This document shows, one piece after another, positions 15,614-24,105 of a DNA stretch of 44,715 nt; position 1 is the stretch's first letter, and each line of letters starts with the position of its first letter. The stretch covers positions 1-44,715 of the forward strand of contig CALUOT010000021.1 of the NCBI GenBank assembly GCA_944322355.1, written 5' to 3'. Both the position numbers and the translations under genes were made by a program. The stretch comes from an uncultured Bacteroides sp. Lineage in GTDB: Bacteria > Bacteroidota > Bacteroidia > Bacteroidales > Bacteroidaceae. The notes below the pieces were generated by a model that was given only the letters and a program-made list of their open reading frames with translations, did not search any database and was not told where the DNA came from.

Positions 15614-17848
15614 ATGAAATCAATGAACAGAAAACTGTTTTCCATGGCCTTCTTGGCCGGACTGACGCTCTGCACAGCATGTAGCGACGACGAAACGACT
15701 GACAACGGTGGCGGACAGACCGAAGAAACGGTCCTGAGCGGCACCATTACGGAGGACGTGACCCTGACCAGCGGTAATACGTACCGCCTGAGTGGGCAAT
15801 ACATCGTGGAGGAAGGTGCCACACTGACCATCGAACCGGGCGTGCGCATCGTGGCCGTGTACGACGACAACGTAGACTACATCCTGGTGAAGCAAGGTGC
15901 CCGCATCATGGCCGAAGGCACAGCCTCCAGCCCCATCGTGATGACCAGCGAGCAGGAGCAACCCGGTGCCTGGGGCGGTATCCACATCTGCGGACGTGCC
16001 CACACCAATGCCGAGGGCGGACAAGGCAGCTCGGAGATAGGCGGCGCAGCTTATGGCGGCAATGACGATTCCGACAACTCGGGTGTGCTCCGTTACGTGC
16101 GGGTAGAGTATACGGGCTATGCCTTCGACGAAGAGCATGAAGCCAACGGTATCTCGTTCTACGGCGTAGGTAACGGTACTACGGTGGAATACTGTCAAGC
16201 CTATCGCGGCAGCGACGACGGTTTCGAGTTCTTCGGTGGTGCGGTGAACATCAGCAACATGGTCGTTACCGACTGTAGCGACGACTCGTTCGACTGGACC
16301 GAAGGTTGGAATGGTACAGCCACCAACCTCATCGCCACGCAAGAGGCCGAAGAGACCCTGGGTTATGCGTGCGACTGCCTCATCGAAGCCGACAACAATG
16401 AGAACAACTTCGACGCCACTCCCGTATCGGCCCCGACCATCTCGAACGCCTTGTTCATCGGCAACGGCGCCGCCGGTAATGGCGTACACCTGCGTCGCGG
16501 TACCCACGTGACGATGAACAACGTACAGATTTATGGTAAGGGAGACCCCATCCACGTAGAAAGCACGCAGACCGAAAACGCCCTGCTGGACGGCACGTCC
16601 ACACTGACGAACGTCAGCCTCGGCGGCACGCTGCTGAGTGACGAAGGCATCTACACCAACGACGAGTTCATTGCCGACGGTAACGAGACCAACCAAGCCA
16701 ATCCCTATGCCGACTGGGATGCCATCGTGGCCGACAACGCTTGGGCATCGGGCTGGACGCACGGATGGAGCGGCACAGGCAGCAACGTCCTGCCCAACGA
16801 AAGTACCTTGGTGGGTGAAATCACCGAGGACGTGACACTGGGTGCAGGCAACACCTACTACCTCAGTGGTCAGTACATCGTACGCGAGGGAGCCACGCTG
16901 AACATCGAATCCGGTGTGACCGTCATTGCCCTATATGACGAGACGGTAGACTACTTCCTCATCGAACAAGGTGCCAAGATCAATGCCGTAGGTACGGCCG
17001 ATGCACCCATCGTCATGACCAGCGAACGCGAAGAACCGGGCGCATGGGGCGGTATCCACATCTGCGGACGTGCACACACCAACGCACAAGGCGGTGGATA
17101 TTCCGAAATAGGTAACTCACCTTATGGTGGAGACGTAGAAGATGACAACTCCGGCACGCTGCAATACGTACGGGTAGAATATACCGGTTATGCCTTCGAC
17201 GAAGAGCACGAAGCCAACGGTATCTCGTTCTATGGTGTAGGAAGCGGAACAACCGTGGACCACTGCCAAGCCTACAAAGGTTCGGACGACGGCTTTGAGT
17301 TCTTCGGCGGTTCGGTAAATATCAGCGACATGGTTGTAGTTAGTTGTAGCGACGATTCCTTCGACTGGACCGAAGGTTGGAACGGTACGGCCACGAACCT
17401 TATGGCCTACCAGGAAGCCGAAAATTCCTTGGGTTATGCATGCGACTGCCTCATCGAAGCCGATAACAACGAGAACGACTTTGCTGCCACTCCGATAGCC
17501 CACCCGACACTAAGTAACCTGCTCCTCGTCGGTAACGGTAGCGACTCGCAAGGCGTCCGTCTGCGTCGCGGAACCCAAGTTACCATGGACAATGCCCAAA
17601 TCTGCGGCAAAGGTCTGGCACTGGTAATAGAAAGCAACGAAACAGCCACGTCACTGGCCGACGGTACTTCTGCCATCACGAATACGACCATCAGCAACGA
17701 GGTAACCGGTGATACCGAAGTATACACCAACACCCAGTTCCTGGCCGGTGAAGGCAACGCTGTCAATGCTGAATTGAACTTTGCCTCCCTGTCCGATGCC
17801 ATCGCCGCCTGCGACTGGATTGAAGGCAGCTGGGTGAAGGCTGACTAA
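15614..17848 (+). CDS. Predicted surface lipoprotein with duplicated beta-helix-like domain
   Basis: 744 residues. A lipoprotein signal ends at Cys23 (LCTAC), followed at once by SDDE, which fits the acidic surface-export signal described for Bacteroidetes lipoproteins. The mature protein consists of two copies of one roughly 345-residue domain (about 41-385 and 399-744). Each copy has ITEDVTL, LSGQYIV, PIVMTSE, PGAWGGIHICGRAHTN, VEYTGYAFDEEHEANG, GSDDGFEFFGG, DDSFDWTEGWNGTATNL and YACDCLIEADNNEN. Short, glycine/asparagine-rich turns suggest a right-handed beta-helix. The many conserved Asp and Glu residues could bind cations. It lies downstream of the TonB-dependent receptor and probably serves it as a surface partner. 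Function unknown; a second start at 15623 is possible. Confidence 0.8.
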   Translation: MKSMNRKLFSMAFLAGLTLCTACSDDETTDNGGGQTEETVLSGTITEDVTLTSGNTYRLSGQYIVEEGATLTIEPGVRIVAVYDDNVDYILVKQGARIMAEGTASSPIVMTSEQEQPGAWGGIHICGRAHTNAEGGQGSSEIGGAAYGGNDDSDNSGVLRYVRVEYTGYAFDEEHEANGISFYGVGNGTTVEYCQAYRGSDDGFEFFGGAVNISNMVVTDCSDDSFDWTEGWNGTATNLIATQEAEETLGYACDCLIEADNNENNFDATPVSAPTISNALFIGNGAAGNGVHLRRGTHVTMNNVQIYGKGDPIHVESTQTENALLDGTSTLTNVSLGGTLLSDEGIYTNDEFIADGNETNQANPYADWDAIVADNAWASGWTHGWSGTGSNVLPNESTLVGEITEDVTLGAGNTYYLSGQYIVREGATLNIESGVTVIALYDETVDYFLIEQGAKINAVGTADAPIVMTSEREEPGAWGGIHICGRAHTNAQGGGYSEIGNSPYGGDVEDDNSGTLQYVRVEYTGYAFDEEHEANGISFYGVGSGTTVDHCQAYKGSDDGFEFFGGSVNISDMVVVSCSDDSFDWTEGWNGTATNLMAYQEAENSLGYACDCLIEADNNENDFAATPIAHPTLSNLLLVGNGSDSQGVRLRRGTQVTMDNAQICGKGLALVIESNETATSLADGTSAITNTTISNEVTGDTEVYTNTQFLAGEGNAVNAELNFASLSDAIAACDWIEGSWVKAD
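15734..17848 (+). repeat. Kilobase-scale intragenic tandem duplication
   Basis: The coding sequence from about 15734 is repeated from about 16808 (offset close to 1,071-1,074 bases). Long stretches are nearly identical at the DNA level, for example around 16120-16180 and 17190-17250, while linkers differ. Confidence 0.85.
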
Positions 17849-17884
17849 TCAGACAAGCTCTAAGTTTAACTGTTACTTGCATCA

Positions 17885-17922
17885 AGAGAGGGTATGTCGC
17901 AATGGACATACCCTCTGTTTAT
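17885..17922 (+). terminator. Terminator after the surface lipoprotein
   Basis: A perfect 12-bp stem (AGAGGGTATGTC and complement, 17887-17898 and 17905-17916) with a 6-base loop, followed by GTTTAT. It starts 37 bases after the stop. Confidence 0.8.
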
Positions 17923-17938
17923 ATTCCCCTACCGGACT

Positions 17939-18090
17939 TTCACACCTAATGTTCCATAAAGTGTGAAGCTTTCACACCCATTCACCATTTTAGTGTGAAG
18001 CCTTCACAGTGCTGATGTTACACCTTCACAGCCTTGATGTTACATCGTCACAGTACTACTGTGAAACCTTCACATTCCTACTGTGAAAAG
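17939..18090. repeat. Tandem array C: 22-base period, TTCACA/TGTGAA core
   Basis: Regular units start at 17981, 18003, 18025, 18047 and 18069, exactly 22 bases apart, beginning TTCAC or GTCAC. Several carry TGTGAA or TGTTAC about 9 bases later, forming dyads such as TCACAGTACTACTGTGA (18048-18064). Two further TTCACACC copies stand at 17939 and 17971, and a GTGTGAA-GCT-TTCACAC hairpin at 17961-17977. The array lies between a terminator and the DUF3127 gene; the remaining bases to 18229 show only a weak promoter-like TAACTTCG near 18176. Confidence 0.8.
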
Positions 18091-18229
18091 ACGAAAGTCA
18101 AGAGATACACCCTCTTTTTTATTTCTCAACCGGAAGAAAAAGCCGGATTTATAAGTCCAATGTGCCCAAAAAATCGTAACTTCGCTGCGCAAAAACAGAG
18201 ATAAACCTATATACAATAATAATAGTACA

Positions 18230-18607
18230 ATGGAATTTACAGGAAAAATCATCGCTATACTCCAGCCAAGAGGCGGAGTGTCCCGTTCGGGCAACGAATG
18301 GAAAGCACAAGAGTACGTAATCGAAGACCATGGGCAATATCCCCGCAAGATGTGTTTTGACGTGTTCGGCGCTGATAAGATAGAACAATTCAATATCCAG
18401 ATGGGAGAAGAACTCACCGTGTCTTTCGACATCGACGCACGTCAGTGGCAAGACCGATGGTTCAACAGTATACGCGCCTGGAAGGTAGAACGTGTGGGTG
18501 CTGCACAACCCGCCGCCCCGATGGCAGGAGCACCCGTTCCTCCCCCGGCACCCACCGCAGCTCCTGAGTTCATGGCAGGCGATGCCAACGATGACCTTCC
18601 CTTCTAA
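18230..18607 (+). CDS. DUF3127 protein with SSB-like acidic C-terminal tip
   Basis: 125 residues. Residues 1-90 match the DUF3127 pattern (MEFTGKIIAIL, WKAQEYVIED, FDVFGADKIEQF, WQDRWFNSIRAW), predicted to be a compact beta-rich, OB-like fold. Residues 91-113 form an Ala/Pro-rich linker, and the protein ends DANDDLPF. This layout of a beta-barrel core, flexible linker and acidic tip ending in Pro-Phe is the one used by bacterial single-stranded DNA-binding protein, whose tip recruits repair and replication proteins. Function is not established; an accessory SSB-like protein is my inference. It is a single-gene unit that converges with the next gene over a shared terminator. Confidence 0.8.
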   Translation: MEFTGKIIAILQPRGGVSRSGNEWKAQEYVIEDHGQYPRKMCFDVFGADKIEQFNIQMGEELTVSFDIDARQWQDRWFNSIRAWKVERVGAAQPAAPMAGAPVPPPAPTAAPEFMAGDANDDLPF

Positions 18608-18613
18608 CTACAA

Positions 18614-18653
18614 GATGCACGCTCATTCTTCCCAAGAAGAATCAGCGTGCATC
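18614..18653. terminator. Bidirectional terminator between converging genes
   Basis: Long stem GATGCACGCT-x-ATTCTTC pairing with its complement (18614-18631 and 18636-18653) around a tight loop. It lies between the DUF3127 stop at 18607 and the stop of the minus-strand gene at 18669. Confidence 0.75.
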
Positions 18654-18668
18654 GGTGTTTATAGTACC

Positions 18669-20237
18669 TCATAAAGGCTTATACCAAAAGACTAAATTAG
18701 GATAAAGTACTCCATCAGTGCAAACGAACTGAACGGAGAACAAAAAATGCCGGAAGAACGAAGCGTGGCGGGCAAAGAAGGACGGGATCAGTCCGGTATA
18801 TGCTTCCGGCCGGGACACAACATCTTCCATATCGCCCATCATGACAAAATCATACGTCGGTGAAAGATTCTCCGCTAAAGTCCGGAACATAGGCATATGA
18901 GTCAAGGTTTCTTCCCTCTCCAAAGCCCCTCTATAAGCCGAAAGATGAGAAGCATCGGAAGCCAGCAACAAGTTTCCCTTATAAAAGGTAGCATATACTT
19001 CCGAAAGACTTCCGGGAGAAGCTCCCGCCAAAAGGGACCAAACCGAATTAAAGGGTATACGATAGCTTCGCATTTCCATAGGTTCTCCTACCCATTCCCT
19101 AAGTTCCCATTCGGCATAAGGCACATTTCTTAATCCCATCCGCAAAACAGTACAAGGAGCCTGCTGCAACGAATCGTCCGACAGAAACACACACGAAGTA
19201 AGTTCCCGCTCCACATTCCGTTGAAGATAAGCAACCAATAACCGATTATTCCGACTGATTTCCCTTGTCTGTTCCTGTCCTAAAGTATCCGGTAACTCCT
19301 CACTACGGAACAGAGAATCCTTCTCCGACAGAGCCTTCCGGAAATAAAAGAAAGTAGAGGCCGGCAGATTTTCTCCCGAAAACCCCTCCAATGCCTGTTT
19401 CGGGTGAAGGACATCAAGATAGGTTGCCACAGAATCATTTCCATGACTCATCCCCGAACAGTAGATAGCATCGGGAGCTAACTTCACATCAAACTCCAGC
19501 CAATCGCCCAGATATTTGTTTCCCATCCAAAGATTTGGATACCTTCCACCTCCCTCCCGCAAGTTCAGATAAAGGGTAGCCCCGATTCCTGTCCGCTCCT
19601 CTTGATACATGGAGCGAAACGACTTCAATTGAAGCAAGGCATTTTTCTTCCGATGAGCATCCATTGCCTGCTCTACCAAACGCTTTTGGAAACTCAGCAC
19701 TAAAAAATCCCGGTTTACCCATATAGAAAGGAAACGCCCGTCAGCCATCGGATAAATAGTCATCCGATATCCTTTATAATCAAAAGTTTTGGAGGGATAA
19801 TCGGAAAAACCATGTTGCTGCATGAAAGATTGAAGCAACGCATGGTCATTCGGTCCTAATCGACAATAAAGTACCTGATTCAAAGGTGAATCCGGTTGAT
19901 GAAAACTGACCAGTACATTATTCATTTCCCAACTCAAGCCATGGGGAGTTTCCTGAAGCAAAACAGGCAAACGGTCTTTTATGAAACTGAAAAGAGAGGA
20001 TACTTGCAACACATGTCCATCTCTGCTGCAATGCATACTATCCATGTTCTCCACCCACTCCACAAAGCGATCGGTCTCAAACACAGCCGTCACATCTTGA
20101 GGCACTAACGAATAGAGGTTGACCTTTCGCCGATCCTCAGCCTCATGCAACCTGTTAATAGAATAAACAGCAAAGCCCACGCACAGCAAAACTATGCATG
20201 CAACCCACATAATTCGTATCAGATGGTGAAGTCTCAT
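18669..20237 (-). CDS. Membrane-anchored conserved Bacteroidales protein, function unknown
   Basis: 522 residues. One N-terminal transmembrane segment at about 8-26 (IMWVACIVLLCVGFAVYSI) is followed by a large soluble domain, so it is probably anchored in the inner membrane and faces the periplasm. The body begins LVPQDVTAVFETDRF, a pattern reminiscent of DUF3352-type proteins, but I cannot assign a family with certainty. No catalytic motif is visible. It lies downstream of the metallo-hydrolase gene with a 71-base gap that contains a good two-part promoter, so it can be expressed on its own. Confidence 0.6.
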   Translation of the reverse strand: MRLHHLIRIMWVACIVLLCVGFAVYSINRLHEAEDRRKVNLYSLVPQDVTAVFETDRFVEWVENMDSMHCSRDGHVLQVSSLFSFIKDRLPVLLQETPHGLSWEMNNVLVSFHQPDSPLNQVLYCRLGPNDHALLQSFMQQHGFSDYPSKTFDYKGYRMTIYPMADGRFLSIWVNRDFLVLSFQKRLVEQAMDAHRKKNALLQLKSFRSMYQEERTGIGATLYLNLREGGGRYPNLWMGNKYLGDWLEFDVKLAPDAIYCSGMSHGNDSVATYLDVLHPKQALEGFSGENLPASTFFYFRKALSEKDSLFRSEELPDTLGQEQTREISRNNRLLVAYLQRNVERELTSCVFLSDDSLQQAPCTVLRMGLRNVPYAEWELREWVGEPMEMRSYRIPFNSVWSLLAGASPGSLSEVYATFYKGNLLLASDASHLSAYRGALEREETLTHMPMFRTLAENLSPTYDFVMMGDMEDVVSRPEAYTGLIPSFFARHASFFRHFLFSVQFVCTDGVLYPNLVFWYKPL

Positions 20238-20260
20238 AACATCGATTCATCAAACCGATA

Positions 20261-20290
20261 CAAAAGTACAAAACTTTGCTAATAAAACAA
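20261..20290 (-). promoter_or_regulatory. Promoter of the membrane-anchored protein gene
   Basis: On the minus strand TTG (20288-20290) is followed after exactly 19 bases by TACTTTTG (20261-20268), a full match to TAnnTTTG, 23 bases upstream of the start. Confidence 0.7.
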
Positions 20291-20308
20291 AACTTTGAGT
20301 CAGAAAAC

Positions 20309-21073
20309 TTAAAAATCAATAATCAAACCGTCGTAAGCCACGTGTACATGGGGAGGAAGTAAACGATTCATGTCCGCATGAAGCCCAGCTCCATGACTCA
20401 TGTGAATAAGAAAAGACTCGCGCGCACCGATGCGGCGCACTGCTTCCAACGCTTCGGAAATAGACTGATGCGTAGGATGGGGCTTGACACGCAAAGCATT
20501 CATAATCAGCACATCGACTCCCGTCAAGTAGTCATAGGACTCGTCCGGCATGGTCAACATGTCTGTCACATAGCCCAACCGCTTCCCGATGCGATAGCCC
20601 AAGATAGGCAAACGCCCGTGCATCACCTGTAAAGGCAACACTTCCGTCCCTTTCACAAAGAAAGGTTTTCCCGCCTCCACTTCTTGCAAATAAATGCGCG
20701 GAGCACCGGGATAAGTATGTTCGACAAAGCAATAAGGCATACGGGAACGAAGATGGGCAGCGGTATAAGCATCGGAATAAATGGGAATTTCACTCAAACG
20801 ACAAAAAGGTCGTAAATCATCCAAACCGCCCACATGGTCATAATGTTCATGCGTAAGCAATACTCCATCGATTTTCCCAAAGAAAGAAGACCTCAACATC
20901 TGTTCACGAAAATCAGGACCGCAATCAATTAATAGCACTGCATCATCCGTCTCCAGCAAAGCCGAAGTACGCAAGCGGTTATCGCGTGCATCCGTCGATG
21001 TACATACCGCACAACGGCATCCTATCTCCGGCACACCGGTAGAAGTTCCACTACCTAATATTCTTAATTTCAC
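20309..21073 (-). CDS. MBL-fold metallo-hydrolase (PhnP-like)
   Basis: 254 residues with the metallo-beta-lactamase fold. The metal motif HEHYDHVGG (HxHxDH) is clear, with further ligands in the VMHGRLP region and in HMSHGAG near the C terminus. The N terminus has GSGTSTGVPEIGCRCAVC, a cysteine-rich zinc knuckle found in PhnP-type phosphodiesterases (cyclic phosphate hydrolysis) and in related tRNA 3'-processing-like enzymes. No phosphonate genes are nearby, so the substrate is open. It follows murB by 24 bases and is probably part of the same transcript. Confidence 0.85.
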   Translation of the reverse strand: MKLRILGSGTSTGVPEIGCRCAVCTSTDARDNRLRTSALLETDDAVLLIDCGPDFREQMLRSSFFGKIDGVLLTHEHYDHVGGLDDLRPFCRLSEIPIYSDAYTAAHLRSRMPYCFVEHTYPGAPRIYLQEVEAGKPFFVKGTEVLPLQVMHGRLPILGYRIGKRLGYVTDMLTMPDESYDYLTGVDVLIMNALRVKPHPTHQSISEALEAVRRIGARESFLIHMSHGAGLHADMNRLLPPHVHVAYDGLIIDF

Positions 21074-21097
21074 TTGCCTATCATTTTTTAACCTGTT

Positions 21098-22096
21098 CTA
21101 CAAATAGTTGACTTCGGGCTGAATATCAATCCCGAAACGCTCTGAAACCGACTTCTGAATGGCCTCAGCCAATTCGACTACTTCGCTGCCTGAAGCTCCT
21201 CCCCGATTAATCAAAACCAGTGCTTGCCGATCGTGTACACCTACCTTCCCCCAGGTCTTTCCTTTCCAACCGGCCTGTTCTATCAGCCAACCAGCTGGCA
21301 CCTTCACCCGCTCGGCATCTACGTCATAAGAAGGTATTTGGGGGAAGAGAGCCAGCAAGCGCTCATACTGCATCCGCGGAATGACCGGATTCTTAAAGAA
21401 GCTTCCCGCATTGCCCCATACGGCAGGATCCGGAAGTTTTCTCTTTCTGATTTCCATAATTACCCGACGCACATTCTCCAACGTCACTTCCGGATATGCT
21501 TCCAATTCCTGACGGACATTACCATAGTCTAAGGTATAATGGGGTTGCTTACTCAACCGAAAATTCACATAAAGTACAAAAACCGACTTCATGGAAGGAG
21601 ACTTAAAAATACTGCCCCGATAGACATAAGCACATTCCGATGCTTGATAAACCCGTCTCACGCCCTGCACGTCCAACGTCTCGACAGAGTCAATCAAGTC
21701 TTTTACTTCGACCCCGTATGCACCGATGTTTTGCACCGACGCCGCACCGACTTCACCAGGAATCAAAGACAAATTCTCCGCTCCATACCAACCATTTTGC
21801 ACACAATATTGCACAAAGTCATCCCACACGACTCCGCTTCCTACACGCACATGTACATGCTCCGGACTTTCCTTGGTCACCTCCAAACTTCGAATGGCCG
21901 AATGCAAGAATGTCCAATCATAACGTGAACGAGTCAATAAAAGATTACTCCCCTGCCCGATGCAGAAATAAGGCCGACGCCGGAAAACTCCTTCAGAAAT
22001 CCAATGACGGAGTTCGTCCTCCGAATGATACTCCAAGAATTCACTCGCTTCGGCTTCTATACCGAATGTATTATGCAACAACAAACTTACTCCCAT
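21098..22096 (-). CDS. murB: UDP-N-acetylenolpyruvoylglucosamine reductase
   Basis: 332 residues, type I MurB. It reduces the enolpyruvyl group with NADPH to make UDP-MurNAc in peptidoglycan synthesis. FAD-binding segments GQGSNLLLT and [14 protein letters not shown] are present, the substrate-binding YVYRGSIFK segment, the catalytic Ser in [10 protein letters not shown], and the C-terminal catalytic Glu in IQPEVNYL. It follows the DUF4348 lipoprotein gene by 12 bases and precedes the metallo-hydrolase by 24 bases. Confidence 0.96.
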   Translation of the reverse strand: MGVSLLLHNTFGIEAEASEFLEYHSEDELRHWISEGVFRRRPYFCIGQGSNLLLTRSRYDWTFLHSAIRSLEVTKESPEHVHVRVGSGVVWDDFVQYCVQNGWYGAENLSLIPGEVGAASVQNIGAYGVEVKDLIDSVETLDVQGVRRVYQASECAYVYRGSIFKSPSMKSVFVLYVNFRLSKQPHYTLDYGNVRQELEAYPEVTLENVRRVIMEIRKRKLPDPAVWGNAGSFFKNPVIPRMQYERLLALFPQIPSYDVDAERVKVPAGWLIEQAGWKGKTWGKVGVHDRQALVLINRGGASGSEVVELAEAIQKSVSERFGIDIQPEVNYL

Positions 22097-22108
22097 ATCC
22101 TATCCGTG

Positions 22109-22978
22109 TTACATGCTTGAATCTTCATACTTATATAGTTCCCACTCTCCTCTTCTCTTCCGGAAATAGAAGATGTTGGAATATCCATTGCTTACCCCGT
22201 TTACTTTCAGGATTTTCGTAGTGGACAAGTCTTCGTTCTTCTGACCATAATTAATATTGGAAAGTTTATCGGTAGGCAAAGAAGGTCGAAACGCATACCA
22301 CTGATTGAGGTCGAGCGTAGTCTCCAATATCGAAAATTCATCATCAGGATCGAGAGTCACGAATTGCAAAGGAGTATGTATGTGTTTCCCTTGAAACAGA
22401 CTATCCGAAGCAAAACTCGAATAAAAAGTCACAAAGTCCTGATGCTCTCCTTTCCCTTCCGACTCCATCTCACGCAAATTGATGGCTTCCAGCATCCATA
22501 CACCATGAATGCGCTGAAAATAATAACGTTTCACCATACGGGTATCTAGAAAAATCCATTCCACCTGTACAGAAGACAAAGCCGTATCGCCTACCAGATC
22601 CATATCCTCTTCCTTATCGAAGAGCAACGTATAGCAAGTCTGTCGGGCAAAAAGCGGATCGTGCTCCCAATCCTTTTTCTCAATTTTGAGGGGAATATCA
22701 ACTTTATAATAAGGTAAAGGGAAAACGGTACGCTGTTGTTGGAAAAGCGTATCCAAAGCATAGTTAAAGATAAAATCGTCAAACAGCTCATCCGCTTCTA
22801 CCCGTTGAGGCCCTTTATGCACCAAAGACGAAAGTGTATCCGCCACATCGGTCACCGAGTCTTCCCGCACCGAATCGACCATCGCCGTAAGTGCCTCAAA
22901 AGGATCCATTTTCATCTTCTTGTTTCCACACGCCGACAAGCAGACAAGCACGACACATCCTATCAGTATTTTTTTCAT
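22109..22978 (-). CDS. DUF4348-type lipoprotein
   Basis: 289 residues. The N terminus MKKILIGCVVLVCLSACGNK is a lipoprotein signal with Cys17 as lipidated residue. The residues that follow (GNKKMKMD) are basic, without the surface-export acidic cluster, so it probably faces the periplasm. The rest resembles the DUF4348 family of Bacteroides lipoproteins (FDDFIFNYALDTLFQQ, RWYAF-type segments near the C terminus). Function unknown. It sits between the threonine dehydrogenase-like gene (22 bases) and murB (12 bases), so it is in their operon. Confidence 0.75.
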   Translation of the reverse strand: MKKILIGCVVLVCLSACGNKKMKMDPFEALTAMVDSVREDSVTDVADTLSSLVHKGPQRVEADELFDDFIFNYALDTLFQQQRTVFPLPYYKVDIPLKIEKKDWEHDPLFARQTCYTLLFDKEEDMDLVGDTALSSVQVEWIFLDTRMVKRYYFQRIHGVWMLEAINLREMESEGKGEHQDFVTFYSSFASDSLFQGKHIHTPLQFVTLDPDDEFSILETTLDLNQWYAFRPSLPTDKLSNINYGQKNEDLSTTKILKVNGVSNGYSNIFYFRKRRGEWELYKYEDSSM

Positions 22979-23000
22979 TTCTCCTAATGGAAAAGTTTGC

Positions 23001-23963
23001 TTACTTCACTCCTTTCAGCCTGGCAGTCAATTTTTCAAGCATATCCTTCGTCATCGACTCCAAGTCGTACTGGGGTTTCCAATCCCATTCATTGCGTGCA
23101 CACGAGTCATCCATGCAATCGGGCCAACTCTCGGCAATGGCCTGTTTCAAAGGATCTACTTCATAAACCATCTCAAAGTCGGGCAGATGTTTCCGGATTT
23201 CTCCATAAATGGTTTCAGGAGCAAAACTCATGGAAGCGATGTTGAATGCATTGCGATGCACCAAGCGCTGAGAGTCAGCTTCCATTAACTGAATAGAAGC
23301 ATTCAGCGCATCGGGCATATACATCATGTCCATCAACGTACCTTCCTGAATGGGACACACGAAACGTTCTCCCCGAACAGCGGCATAATAGATGTCTACC
23401 GCATAGTCCGTGGTTCCCCCACCTGGCAAAGTTACATTCGATATAATTCCGGGAAAACGTACGGAACGCGTATCCACTCCGTACTTGGTATGATAATAAT
23501 CGTTCAAGAGCTCCGTAGTCACTTTCGTCACACCATACATCGTACGAGGACGCTGGATCGTATCTTGCGGAGTCATCACATGAGGCGTCTCCGGCCCGAA
23601 CGAACCGATGGAACTGGGAGTAAACACTGCACACCCACGGCTACGAGCCACTTCAAGCACATTCCACAAACCATCAATACCTATTTTCCAAGCCAGACGC
23701 GGCTTGCTTTCGGCCACAACCGACAAGAGAGCAGCCAAATTATAGATGGTATCAATACGATAAGTCCTCACAACCTCTTCTATCGCGTTTCCATCCGTCA
23801 CATCTACTATCGCGCTCGGACCCGATTCCTTCAGTTCACCTTTCGGCTCAGCTCCATTGATATACCCACACACCACTTGTGCATTACCATATCTTTTGCG
23901 CAACTCCATAGTGAGCTCCGAGCCTATCTGACCCGTAGCACCGATTACCAAGATATTCTTCAT
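23001..23963 (-). CDS. tdh: SDR-type L-threonine 3-dehydrogenase
   Basis: 320 residues, extended short-chain dehydrogenase fold. The NAD-binding GATGQIG motif is at residues 8-14, NLAALLSVVAE follows, then the catalytic Ser/Thr region TPSSIGSFGP and the YGVTK active-site pair. The TPSSIGSFGP segment and the C-terminal MYMPDAL-NIASMSF pattern are those of the SDR-type threonine dehydrogenases rather than UDP-galactose epimerase. It oxidises L-threonine to 2-amino-3-oxobutyrate. The divergent neighbour kbl cleaves that product, which strongly supports the assignment. It heads a probable operon with DUF4348, murB and the hydrolase. Confidence 0.88.
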   Translation of the reverse strand: MKNILVIGATGQIGSELTMELRKRYGNAQVVCGYINGAEPKGELKESGPSAIVDVTDGNAIEEVVRTYRIDTIYNLAALLSVVAESKPRLAWKIGIDGLWNVLEVARSRGCAVFTPSSIGSFGPETPHVMTPQDTIQRPRTMYGVTKVTTELLNDYYHTKYGVDTRSVRFPGIISNVTLPGGGTTDYAVDIYYAAVRGERFVCPIQEGTLMDMMYMPDALNASIQLMEADSQRLVHRNAFNIASMSFAPETIYGEIRKHLPDFEMVYEVDPLKQAIAESWPDCMDDSCARNEWDWKPQYDLESMTKDMLEKLTARLKGVK

Positions 23964-23988
23964 ATCGATTTTAATATTTTAAGGTTTG

Positions 23989-23996
23989 CAAAGATA
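23989..23996 (-). promoter_or_regulatory. Putative -7 element of the threonine dehydrogenase operon
   Basis: TATCTTTG on the minus strand exactly fits TAnnTTTG, 26 bases upstream of the start at 23963. It lies in the 142-base divergent gap shared with kbl. Confidence 0.55.
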
Positions 23997-24105
23997 CGTA
24001 CTTTTTTCCGAATTTTCTTACGTAGTGTTATTGTTTATTTCAAGAAAAATGATGTTCTTTGTGGAGAAACTAACTTTTTGTAAAAATCATAAAAACTACA
24101 ATGCT

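Noticed and set aside
12668-17848. SusC/SusD polysaccharide utilisation pair
   Set aside because: The receptor lacks SusC features and the downstream lipoprotein is a duplicated beta-helix-like protein, not a helical TPR SusD; no glycoside hydrolases are nearby.
23001-23963. UDP-glucose 4-epimerase
   Set aside because: The TPSSIGSFGP segment and the divergent kbl gene fit SDR-type threonine dehydrogenase better.
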